Assembly (NCBI GenBank): GCA_947095535.1
Contig: OX352773.1
Location: 106,029,485 to 106,093,484, forward strand
From: Poecilobothrus nobilitatus
Lineage: Eukaryota > Arthropoda > Insecta > Diptera > Dolichopodidae
Direction: 5' to 3'
Length of the DNA: 64,000 nt
The notes beneath the pieces are model-generated. The model saw only the letters and a list, made by a program, of their open reading frames with translations, was not told the origin of the DNA and did no database searches. The translations under genes and the position numbers were made by a program. The stretch's first letter is position 1. Every line of letters starts with the position of its first letter. Positions 55,603 through 64,000 of this stretch are shown piece by piece.

Positions 55603-57460
55603 TTAATTTTTTATATTAGATTTGTGTACCCTTCGTCCACTTGCAGTTATAATGATTGTATTTTTATCTTCTTTAACGACTTCCTTTTTGTATCTATCAG
55701 TAAGTTTAGAGCCTAATCTCTTGTTATGTTTAACATAGATGATTTTCCCAGGAGTATAAATTTTTATGGGTTTCCTTTTTTTGTTATGATATTCTAAATC
55801 CCTCATTTGTTTCATTTTAATTTTTTCTATATTACTTAAGCTAGTTTTCTCAAAATCTGCTGGACTTAAATTAGGTGTTCTACCAAAAAAAAGTTCAACT
55901 GGTTTCTTTTTAATGGTTGAATGAATTGAATAAATTGTATTCATTTATGGCTCTTTCTAAAAGTTGTTCAAAAGTGCGATTGATATCTTCCATTTTAAGA
56001 AATCTCATAATTTCTGACAAGCTTGAGTGAAGTCTTTCAATTTGACCATTTACCTCACTTTTGTATGGAGGGGTGGTAAATATTTTAACTTTCATTTCAT
56101 CTTCCACCATTGATTTAATAGAAGCTGAGTTGAATGACTTTTCATTATCAAATACGATCCATTCTGGGACACCGTAATAAAATAAAATATTCCTTAAAGC
56201 TAGTTTGATATCTTCAATAAATAGACTTTTAATTATTCTAGCTTGTGCGAATTTCGTGAGTTTATCTATCGCGGTTAATGCTAACTTTGATTCGGTAGAA
56301 AAAATGTCAATATGCAGTGTATGTCCTGCATAATTTGGTATTGGAGTACTTTGAATTTCCGGAGTATTTGGATGTCGGTCATATTTATTTTCTTTGCAGA
56401 TTGAGCAATTTTTTGCAAAATTTCTCAATTTGCTAGACATTTTTGGAAAATAATACTTTTCAATTATTTGTAATCTATTTTCTTCAGCATTTCTATGTGC
56501 ACGGCGATGTGTTGAGGCAATAATTTCTGTTTGTTGGGATTCGTTTGAAACGTCTTTTACTAAGATCCTTATGAATCTTATTTTGTAGTCTTGAAAATGT
56601 AAGGGATAGATACTTTGAATTTTTCCCATTATATTTTCTTCTGTCATAATTCCATTTAATATATTTGGATTAAGGTAGCTTTTCAAAATCTTAATTAAAT
56701 CATTTTCAGTTAATTTTTCTTGTGTTATGATATCTATTATATTTTGGGAATGGATTAACTAACTCATAATCATTTTGGCCGATTTTTATTATTAATTGAT
56801 TTCTAAAACCATTTATTGGAGTTTCTATAAATGGTATTAAATTCTGTGGAGAACTATCATCACTGTGATCACTGGTGGTTAATGCATTATTTTGTGTCCC
56901 TGGTATTAGTCTTGACAATGTGTCTGCGATAATGTTTGTATGGCCAGGCTTGTATTTTAGTTCGTAATTATATTCTTTCAAAATACTTTTCCATCTTTTC
57001 ATTTTGCTGTTAGTATTTTTATTACTAAGAGCATACGTTAGTGGTTGGTGATCCGTAAATATAGTAATTCTTTTTGATCGGTATAGGAAATTTTTTAAAG
57101 AAGTTAGAGCCCAGATAATAGCAAGCATCTCTTTTTCATTTGTTGCATAATATTCCTCGGCTTTTATCAATGTTCTTGATAGAAATGTTATAGGTCTCTT
57201 ATTTTGAGAAAGTACAGCACCAATGGCATAATCTTATGCGTCTGTAGTTAGTTCCAAACTTTCATTAAAGTTTGGATGTGCTAGTAACAGTTCTTTTGAA
57301 ATTAGAGAATTTTTTAAAGTTTCAAATGCTTTCAAAGCTTCTTCATTTAAAGTGACAGTTGTGTTTCTTGATTTAGTTTTGGAAACACGACTTCCTTCCC
57401 CTCTTAAAAGAGATGTCAGGGGTTTTGCAATTTTAGAATATTCTTTTATAATCTTAGTTT
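55603..57460 (-). pseudogene. pol: Gypsy pol: RT end, RNase H and integrase
   Basis: RT connection (about 57460-57170), RNase H (57170-56706: EEYYATNEKEMLAIIWALTS, ITIFTDHQPLTYAL, PGHTNIIADTLSR), then integrase (56686-55910) with the zinc region HRRAHRNAEENRL...CSICKENK, HIDIF (first Asp), FDNEKSFNS (second Asp) and NGQIERLHS (Glu). The last part (55944-55603) has ELFFGRTPNL and the GKIIYVKHNKR...RRVHKSNIKN end. Integrase motifs are intact, but two frame breaks divide the gene and the RT catalytic domain is absent. Confidence 0.9.
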
Positions 57461-58016
57461 TTTTTTTTTTTAATAAAAAAAATTTTTTATAAACTCACAT
57501 GAAAATTGTACTCCTCATGACTGAGTTCATTTTCGGCACCGCCGTGATCTTCCTGGTTAACGAGACAAGTGGCTGCAACAGTGATTTTGGTGATTTTTAG
57601 TTACTGTATCACTGGTGCTCCCGTTTGTTCATCCACTACTAGGGCGCCTTCCTCTTTTCCGTTTCGGGTTAACCAGGCCAGATGCACTTGTCAGCAAAGA
57701 ATCTTCTTTTTGGTTTTTCACTCTACCAATATTTTAATCACTTTTTTTTATTTTTTTTTCAGTTTATTGTTTATAGTTTTTTTTTTAATTTTATTTAAGT
57801 TTTTATTTAAGCTTTTAATATTTTTTATTTTTAAAATATTTAATATATATTTTATATTTAATGTTTATTAAAATACCTAGAGCAGCCTCACTCTAGGTAT
57901 TTTGTAGGCTTGATCACAATATAACAATTATAATAGATTTTAAAAAAGTGATTTATTTATTAGTAACCGTGACCGAATTTTCTAATTGCTAACGAACGGT
58001 CCCTGGACCCTTAAGA
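57461..58016 (-). other. Gypsy 5' leader and deletion junction
   Basis: A T run and A-rich run at 57455-57490 mark where gag and most of the RT are missing. The rest (57500-58016) has higher GC and no gag homology. Confidence 0.6.
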
Positions 58017-58034
58017 GTCCCTGTTCGGGCGCCA
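58017..58034 (-). promoter_or_regulatory. Primer-binding site complementary to a tRNA-Lys 3' end
   Basis: On the - strand TGGCGCCCGAACAGGGAC starts at the last base of the 5' LTR. This is the classic lysine-tRNA type primer site. Confidence 0.88.
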
Positions 58035-58785
58035 GTTAATCTATTTTAAAAATAGATAATAAAAACAACGAATTTTTACAATTTAATGGGAGATAATACT
58101 CCTTGGTTTATTAACAAATTAATAATGAATATTTTTGAATTATTCTTAGACTATTTATAATAAAAATTTTTGTTAAAAGTACAGTTTTTTTCTTATAAAT
58201 TTAGATTAGCATTTCTTAAGAATTTAGATTATTATTACATTGATTTATCTACATTACCATTACATTTCCTAGAACTCATAATCTAGATTTTTTTATTAAA
58301 AGTGAAAATTACATTATTTCCTTGGTGGTCTAAAAAAGTGTTATTCTGACTAATAAGCGGAATTTTCATAAAGCAGAAGTTTACTTTAAATATGTAATAC
58401 AAATTTCGCTTATCAGACAAAACAACGTACAAAATTATTAATAACAAATTCTTATTAAAAAAATAAAAACCTACTTTCTTTTTAGAACACTTAAATATTA
58501 TCATAATAAGAACCTTTAAAAAATAATAATTTTTTTTATTGTTTTCCTTTAAAGTGTCAAATTACAATTTACAATTGAGGTTCTTTATATTTTGTAGTAA
58601 TTTCTTATAGTAATTTCATTCAAGTAGCTAAATGCTAATTAAGCAAAATACTATGACATAATAATTCAAGTTCAAAGAATAAAGAAAATAATTTATTTGT
58701 TATTTAAAATGTAGAATTTTGCTAGATAATTTTTATTTATGGAATTTTTATATTTTAGTATTTAATATTATTAACATGGTTAACT
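58034..58785 (-). repeat. 5' LTR of the gypsy element
   Basis: 752 bp, AGTTAACC...TTAACT on the - strand. Same family as 53278-54052 but lacking 23 bp near 58570. Confidence 0.93.
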
Positions 58786-58789
58786 TATA

Positions 58790-59328
58790 CAAATATAATA
58801 TCAGACTTAATAACTGGTATCAAGTATAATGTTTCTAAATATGATTTATATAGTTCTACAATTCTATTTTTATGCTTTTTTAAGTCTGGGAATTTTTCTA
58901 AAATTTGGTTAAAACATTCCTTAATAAAAAAGTCTATCGTAAAATCACCTTCTTCGCGCAATTTCCACTTTTAGATTATTAACACAAATTTTAATTATTT
59001 CTCCAACATACGATGTTAACTCTTTAGATTTAATATAACTAGAATCTTTAGAAATATGATCATAAATTTGCCATACAAGTTGTCGTTCACATTCTGTCTT
59101 TGTATATCCATCAAATGGTTGTATATTTTAAATTAGTGTTGGTAAAACAAATGCTTTCCAATCAAAATTAATTTGTTCAGATCTGTAGACTGTATGGAAT
59201 GTATGTTGTACATTGTATATATTTAACTTCCTATGTTTTATAATAACTTTCTGAAATTTTGGTTTAGAGCTTTTCAATAGGTGCGATATATGACGGTTGG
59301 CCTTCAAACGTTTCGCAATTCTTCCCAA
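58790..59328 (-). pseudogene. Polinton B: middle part of the minor capsid protein
   Basis: A KPKFQKVIIKHRKLNIY block and FDWKAFVLPTLI (59328-59128) match the Polinton C segment ending FLPTLIKNITP. Further helical blocks (SKELTSYVGEIIKICVNNLK, about 59040-58960) lead to the gypsy insertion. The N-terminal FYVT block and the upstream conserved hypothetical are missing between this and the ATPase end at 59341. Confidence 0.55.
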
Positions 59329-59340
59329 ATTGTTCTAATT

Positions 59341-59745
59341 GAGTTCTTGTACAAAAACACACATTTTTCCAAATATATCACTTCTTATTCGAAATAAATC
59401 ATCAACGTCTTGAGTAAGATCTATTAATATATAGCCATATGGATCTGACGTCACTTCATTATATTTTTATTCAAATGGTTTGAATTCATTTGGATAAATC
59501 TGACGAGCTAAGGGTAATATCTGTGATTTATCTCTTTGATTTATAAAAAGTACTAGATATTTACAGTTAAGTGCAATATATCTCGAAAACATACTCTTAT
59601 GAAAAATATTTTGAGTTACAAATAATATAGACAAATTTCTATGATGTGAACCTCTGGTAAATAAATCACACACATACTTATCATCAGAATTTAGCATCAT
59701 ATCATCGATAATAATAAACAAAGGTTCTTGATTATCATTAAAATC
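59341..59745 (-). pseudogene. Polinton B: packaging ATPase, C-terminal part
   Basis: PLFIIIDDMMLNSDDKYVCD holds Walker B, then HHRNLSILFVTQNIFHKSMF and LARQIYPNEF (59721-59467). The frame continues past one stop as NEVTSDPYGYILIDLTQDVD (59466-59341). It aligns with 27430-27740 of Polinton A. The N-terminal part is at 62642 beyond a LINE. Confidence 0.88.
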
Positions 59746-60849
59746 AGAATTTTTTTTATTTCATTATTTTTATTTCATATTTTAAATTCTTATAAAATTG
59801 AGAATTACAACTACAAAATTATTATTATTAAATAAAAATAAAATAAAAAATAAAAGTAGTTAAGATCAATCTATTACTATAGAAGTTAGTGTCGAAAAAT
59901 CTACAAAATTAATTACAAGGTAAAAATAAAAGTAAATGTTGGGGAAACAGAGTTTGTAATTACCAAATATTAAATTAAGTTAATCAGAATCTATTTAAAA
60001 TTTAAGTTTAATTAAATAATATTGAAAGTTTATTTAACAATGTACAATCAAACAAATAGAAAAAAGAAAAAACAAAAGCAAGATCGTATAAAATACTAAA
60101 TCTGCACAGAATTAGAAGAATATGAGCAAATGCGTTGATACCTATATTAGCACATCCAGAAGTTTTTTTGAATCAACCGAATCCAACGTTATGAGCCAAG
60201 ACTTAATCTTTGATAGAAATTTCGAAAGAACTCTAATATTCCTTATATTCTCTGGCAATCTATTAAAAATTCTTGGTGCCATAATATTATGAAGAGGACA
60301 GAAATGATTTCTACGAAAACGAGGAGTATTTACAAGATTCCTACTATTAATTCTTAAATTATACCTCTTGTAATTAGGTAACCAGATCTAACGAAAAAAA
60401 CCTTTAAAGTTTTGTAGTAATACAAATATCTGACAGAAAGAATAGCAGAACTAACAAAAAGATGTTGAGTATGTGTATATCTATTTCTTTTATATATTAC
60501 TCTTACAGCATGTTTTTGCGATGTAAAGAGCCTCAGTTTTAGCAGAGACTATGCACATATCAATGTAATTTGTTATTATATCAGTAAAGATATGAAATGC
60601 TTTAGAGACATCAGTTACATCAGTATAATAAACGTCATTTCATAGCTGATTTTTTAAAAACGATTTTAACATATCGAAATTTATACGTTTAATTTCTGAA
60701 TTTACTTTCTCTTTAGGTACATAATTAGCGAATGAATGATATATATGATGAGATCGATGAAATATATGAGTCTCACTAACAAAAATTTCAGTAATCACAT
60801 TTAAATTTTTCTTTGATCTCCAAAAAACATGATCTAAACACGTCGAGCT

Positions 60850-61420
60850 TGAATACGTGTTGGATCATTTGGACTCGAAACCTCTAGACGACATAAAAAA
60901 TAAGTAATCATCTATTTCATTAGAAGATGATAGTATATCTATATTTATATCTCCTACGACAATACAATTCTTATAATGAATATTTTTAAATAAATTATCA
61001 AGATCATTTAGAAATGAAGCAATGTTATACAAATACGTCTATACCTATATACGCAAATAAAACAATAGATATCATTATTAATTTCGCAAACCACCTTAAA
61101 AAAATCTGCAGTAATACAATTATAGTTACTCACTTTACAATTTAAATTGTTATGAATCAACACACCAACCCCACCAGAAGAATAAGAATTATTACAACAA
61201 ACAAAAAATTTATAGTTAGGAATATTGTAATTCGTTATCTCATCTTCAAAAATCCATATCTCACTTAAAAAAATAATATTTGGAAAATGTTCAAGTGCCA
61301 AAAGGTTAAACAAAAAGGAATCAAAATTTTTTCTCATACTTCTAATATTCTGTTGCACTATAAAATAAATTTAGAATTATTTGCACTAATATCAAAACTG
61401 CAATTATTATTATTGTTAGA
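60850..61420 (-). pseudogene. LINE endonuclease domain fragment
   Basis: QNIRSMRKNFDSFLFNL, IIFLSEIWIFEDEITNYNIP, SSGGVGVLIHNNLN (61358-61008) and, in other frames, IVVGDINIDIL (about 60960) and SDHVF-like residues near 60835. Nearly the same protein as the endonuclease at 52234-51140. Confidence 0.85.
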
Positions 61421-61568
61421 AGGCGAAGAAGAAGGCATATTAAAAAAAAAAAAGAATACAAGCAAAACAATTTTAATTTTTACTCAATTTTTGTTAAGCC
61501 TTTTGAATTTACAATTTTTATTACTTTATCACCCTTTTTTTTTTTTAAAATAAATTCTTACAAATCAA

Positions 61569-62400
61569 TTAAAATCTTACCCACAAAAATTTGTATTTTT
61601 TTTCCCTTTTTAACCTTAATGCCTTGTTGAATAGTTGCCACATGGTATACGTGAGAGAATCATTTATGTAGATATTTGTATTTTTATAGCTGTCTCCAAA
61701 TATTTTTGAATTTAACTTTTTTATTTCACTTTTTTTCTTCATCATTTTTTTTTCATAGCTTAAGATAGAGATCTTCACAAATACAATACTAGCGATTGCA
61801 TGGCTTTTAGAGTTGAGAGAGTTCACATCACTCAATAATACCACTTGCCTCTCTTTTGATACTCTGAGATTTTTTTGTAAGTTTTACAAAACAGTAATCC
61901 AGATCATCTACATTTACGTTAATGTTTAGAGAATCTTTAATTAGTGTAATTGTTTTCTCTTTAACATTTGTATTGTCAGCTTCAGGAATTCCAATTATAT
62001 TAATGCAGTTTTCCTCTTTCTGTTCCATTACGTTAATTCTATCCTCCAGCATATCTACTTTTTTGCACAGGTCGTAATTTATTTCTTCCAGTTGCACTAT
62101 TCTTGAAATGGCATTTGAGTTTAGGTTTTGTAACTTTATAATTTCATTGTAAAGCGTTTGCATAGTTATTTCGGCATCATTATGGTTGTGACCAATCTTA
62201 ATACTATTATCTGATGAGATTGAATTTCTCTTTAAACAATTACTGCATTTGTATTGCTTTTTATTTTTTTCTAAATATTCCAATTAGTTTTTATCAAAGT
62301 TGGCGCACTTTGCGTCAATAAATTTCTTGCAGTAAAAAGAATGAATTTTAAGTTCACTTCTAATTAATTTAGATTTGCAAGATAGACAATCAATTTTTGT
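61569..62400 (-). pseudogene. LINE ORF1 (PHD-like finger, coiled coil, FP-type domain)
   Basis: A decayed finger (62390-62240) ends YKCSNCLKR. 151 open codons follow (62283-61828) with a coiled coil (LEEINYDLCKKVDMLEDRIN) and CINIIGIPEADNTNVKEK, then a frame break and IYINDSLTYTMWQLFNKAL...YKFLWVRF (61844-61569). Closely matches the ORF1 at 52270-53215. Here the Trp after KFL is intact. Confidence 0.82.
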
Positions 62401-62439
62401 TATGATGTTATTAATATTATTAAAAGATGTATTTTAAAT

Positions 62440-62642
62440 TATAAATTAATTAATATTGAATAACTATATTCAACATCTTTCACATATAGTGGAACCGCAT
62501 TTTTGTCTGGATTACACCAAAAAATTCTATTAATGTGTGGTAGTATATTTTCTTTTTTATATTTTATTAAATTATGAATAAAAGTGGTTTTACCAAAGCA
62601 GAATGGTCCAGCCACCATCATTGTAAATGGATGCAACAGCAT
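62440..62642 (-). pseudogene. Polinton B: packaging ATPase, N-terminal part
   Basis: The start at 62642 (MLLHPFTMMVAGPFCFGKTT) carries Walker A as GPFCFGKT, then FIHNLIKYK and IFWCNPDKNAVP, before the LINE junction at about 62440. Same position as in Polinton A (27200). Confidence 0.88.
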
Positions 62643-62762
62643 AATTGTATTAGTTAAAAACTAACATAGCTAACCTAAATTTGTATAAAAAGCTCCTTTC
62701 TTCAAATGAATATAAATGTAAATTTAGTTATTCTATCGAACATTCATCCAGGAGCCTTCGAC

Positions 62763-62985
62763 ATGGATAAACAAATATTCATAGTTGACCTACAATTTTT
62801 ACGAGGAAATGAAAAGCGGTATTTAATAAAAGAGCTAGCAATATTTTCAAAAGGAAGTTTAATTCCAATTGTGTATCACTTTAAACCACCATACCACACA
62901 GAAGAACTTAGTCAAGAGACAAATTAATAATTTAGTAATCAATATTGTGAGAATAAAATAAATGGACTTAAATTGGCTAATTGAT
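62763..62985 (+). pseudogene. Polinton B: RNase-H-fold-like conserved protein, N-terminal part
   Basis: ATG at 62763 gives MDKQIFIVDLQFLRGNEKRY, then LIKELAIFSKG, VYHFKPPYHTEEL and, after a stop, YCENKINGLKL. It equals the start of 40481-40920. It faces away from the ATPase gene with ~120 bp between them and is cut near 62985, where another LINE begins. Confidence 0.7.
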
Positions 62986-63039
62986 TATTTGGACGTTAAA
63001 CTTATATTATAAAAGTGTAGAAAGATATTTTTTTAACGC

Positions 63040-64000
63040 TATTTAGTGATGGATCCACCTGTTCTTGCAGTGAAACTTTCAGATTCGAACCCCTCCTTGC
63101 TAATTTATCAACTTGTTCATTTCCTGTGATGTTCTTATGTCCCGCAATCCACAGTAATGTAATATTGTGCTGATAGCTATATTCTTAAGCTCGTCAGAGC
63201 ATTTCCTGACAAGCATGGATATTATCATGGCAGAGTTAGGAGCCGTGATTACTCATTGACTATCAGTGTCAATGGCAATACATCTCCCCAGAGAAGTATT
63301 GCTCCTAAGTATCTCGCATGCTTTCCAGATTCCTGGCATTTCAGCTTGAAATACACTGGATTTATTGGCAAGTCTGAAAGCATGTTTTACTTTGAATTTT
63401 TCTGAATAGACACCAGCACCGATACCGCGTCCATTTTTGACCCATCAGTGAAGAGCGTGATGTCCACTTCACCCAAAAGATTTCCTTGTCTCCATTCTCT
63501 TCATGATGCAATCTTTACTTTGAAATTCTTAACAATTTTCAGACTTGGAATAGTGTAGTCTTGGAATCTGGCAGATCCCAAGCTGTCGAGCTTAGAATAC
63601 TGCTATGTCCATCCACTACAACAGGCTAGAAATTGTATATGAAGGTCAACGAGGAGCAGATAAAGAAGTGCATCTAATGCATTACTTGGCGTCGATCTTA
63701 ACGCACTCGTAATGCTTATACATGTACCTCTCTGTACCTTACCAAGTCTGGTTCGAATATACTCCCTCTCCTGCTCTCGCCCACAGACTAATAATCCGTA
63801 GGTAAAAATCGGGCGTACTATAGCTGTTTACATCCATAAAGCCATTCTTGATTTTAATCCCCATTTTTACCTAACATTTTCCTACCATAAGGCATTTTCC
63901 TACCACATTTTCCTACCATTTTCCTACCATTTTCCTACACAGGCCTTTTTGGCTCTTTCTTCGGTATTAAGTCTCCACTTCAGTTTCGTATCAAGTACCA
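63040..64000 (-). pseudogene. LINE ORF2 end with RNase H domain, runs off right edge
   Basis: Reading from 64000 leftwards: a thumb/C-terminal RT part (WGIKIKNGFMDVN, RPIFTYGLLVCG, GKVQRGTCISITSALRSTP), then an RNase H domain with TLFTDGSKMD, FQAEMPGIWKACEIL, IAIDTDSQ and an end block near NEQVDKLARRGS. An RNase H domain and the GTCISIT-x-AL block suggest an R1/jockey/I-like LINE different from the others here. Frameshifts near 63790, 63640, 63470 and 63200. Confidence 0.8.
63875..63938 (+). repeat. Short tandem repeat (CATTTTCCTACCA)
   Basis: About five copies of CATTTTCCTACCA, partly overlapping, inside the LINE ORF2 fragment; probably replication slippage. Confidence 0.85.

Larger units (their letters stand above)
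53278..58785 (-). mobile_element. Gypsy/errantivirus-type LTR retrotransposon, internally deleted (5.5 kb)
   Basis: LTRs of 775 bp (53278-54052) and 752 bp (58034-58785) start AGTTAA and end TTAACT, flanked by TATA duplications (53274-53277, 58786-58789), typical of errantiviruses. The - strand order is 5' LTR, Lys-type primer site, leader, end of RT, RNase H, integrase, env, polypurine tract, 3' LTR. The gag, protease and most RT sequence is missing near 57470. LTR copies differ by a 23-bp deletion (near 58570) and at least ten substitutions, so this is not a recent insertion. It lies in or beside Polinton B's minor capsid gene. Confidence 0.93.
59747..62435 (-). mobile_element. LINE inserted in Polinton B's ATPase gene, internally deleted
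   Basis: 3' tail with T runs at 59747-59780, ORF2 C-terminal end (about 60560-60170, like 49604-49239), endonuclease fragments (61420-60850) and ORF1 (62400-61569). The RT domain is absent, so about 1.7 kb was lost relative to its relative at 48841-53220. Confidence 0.85.

Overview
This is AT-rich eukaryotic nuclear DNA made almost entirely of nested, mostly decayed transposable elements and virus-like elements. I see no bacterial operons and no host single-copy gene. The mix is typical of an arthropod, most likely an insect: an errantivirus-type gypsy element with a baculovirus-F-like envelope gene, Polinton/Maverick elements, LINEs whose ORF1 carries a PHD-like finger, an intron-bearing Merlin (ISXO2-like) transposase, and a tRNA-like SINE head. 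The species cannot be named from the sequence.

The centre of the window is a nearly complete 19.9-kb Polinton ('Polinton A', 26044-45956). It has a perfect 6-bp target duplication (TATTAA) and inverted terminal repeats of about 377 and 439 bp built from ~62-bp subrepeats. On the + strand it carries an OB-fold-like protein with an acidic tract, the A32-type packaging ATPase, a small basic protein, a conserved hypothetical, the minor capsid protein, a pX-like core protein, the major capsid protein (MCP), an RNase-H-like hypothetical, an adenain-type protease with all four catalytic residues, and a PC4-like protein. On the - strand it carries a retroviral-type integrase and a protein-primed DNA polymerase B (PolB). 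Several small genes are intact. The ATPase, capsid, integrase and polymerase genes carry frameshifts, stops, deletions or insertions. A ~6.5-kb LINE sits inside the integrase gene, and a 1.8-kb tandem-repeat element sits inside that LINE.

Polinton A is inserted in the MCP gene of an older Polinton ('B', - strand), whose pieces lie on both sides. From right to left they are: an RNase-H-like gene (62763), ATPase (62642-59341, split by a LINE), minor capsid (59328-48618, split by a gypsy element and a LINE), pX-like (48562-48123), MCP (48120-47800, 26037-25695 and 23140-22734, split by Polinton A, a 1.8-kb element and a satellite array), protease (22656-22285) and PC4-like (22150-21784). Shared gene order and homology with A tie these pieces together. 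A third Polinton remnant ('C') lies at 10.5-13.1 kb. A PolB relic of a clearly different lineage ('D') lies at 15.9-18.5 kb.

The left part (1-10 kb) holds a LINE ORF1 pseudogene with an asparagine-rich microsatellite-coded tail, an F-type envelope relic, a LINE with its RT core deleted, and the Merlin transposase pseudogene. The right part (48.8-64 kb) holds two LINEs of one family, a 5.5-kb internally deleted gypsy element with TATA target duplication and a Lys-type primer site, and the RNase-H end of another LINE running off the edge.
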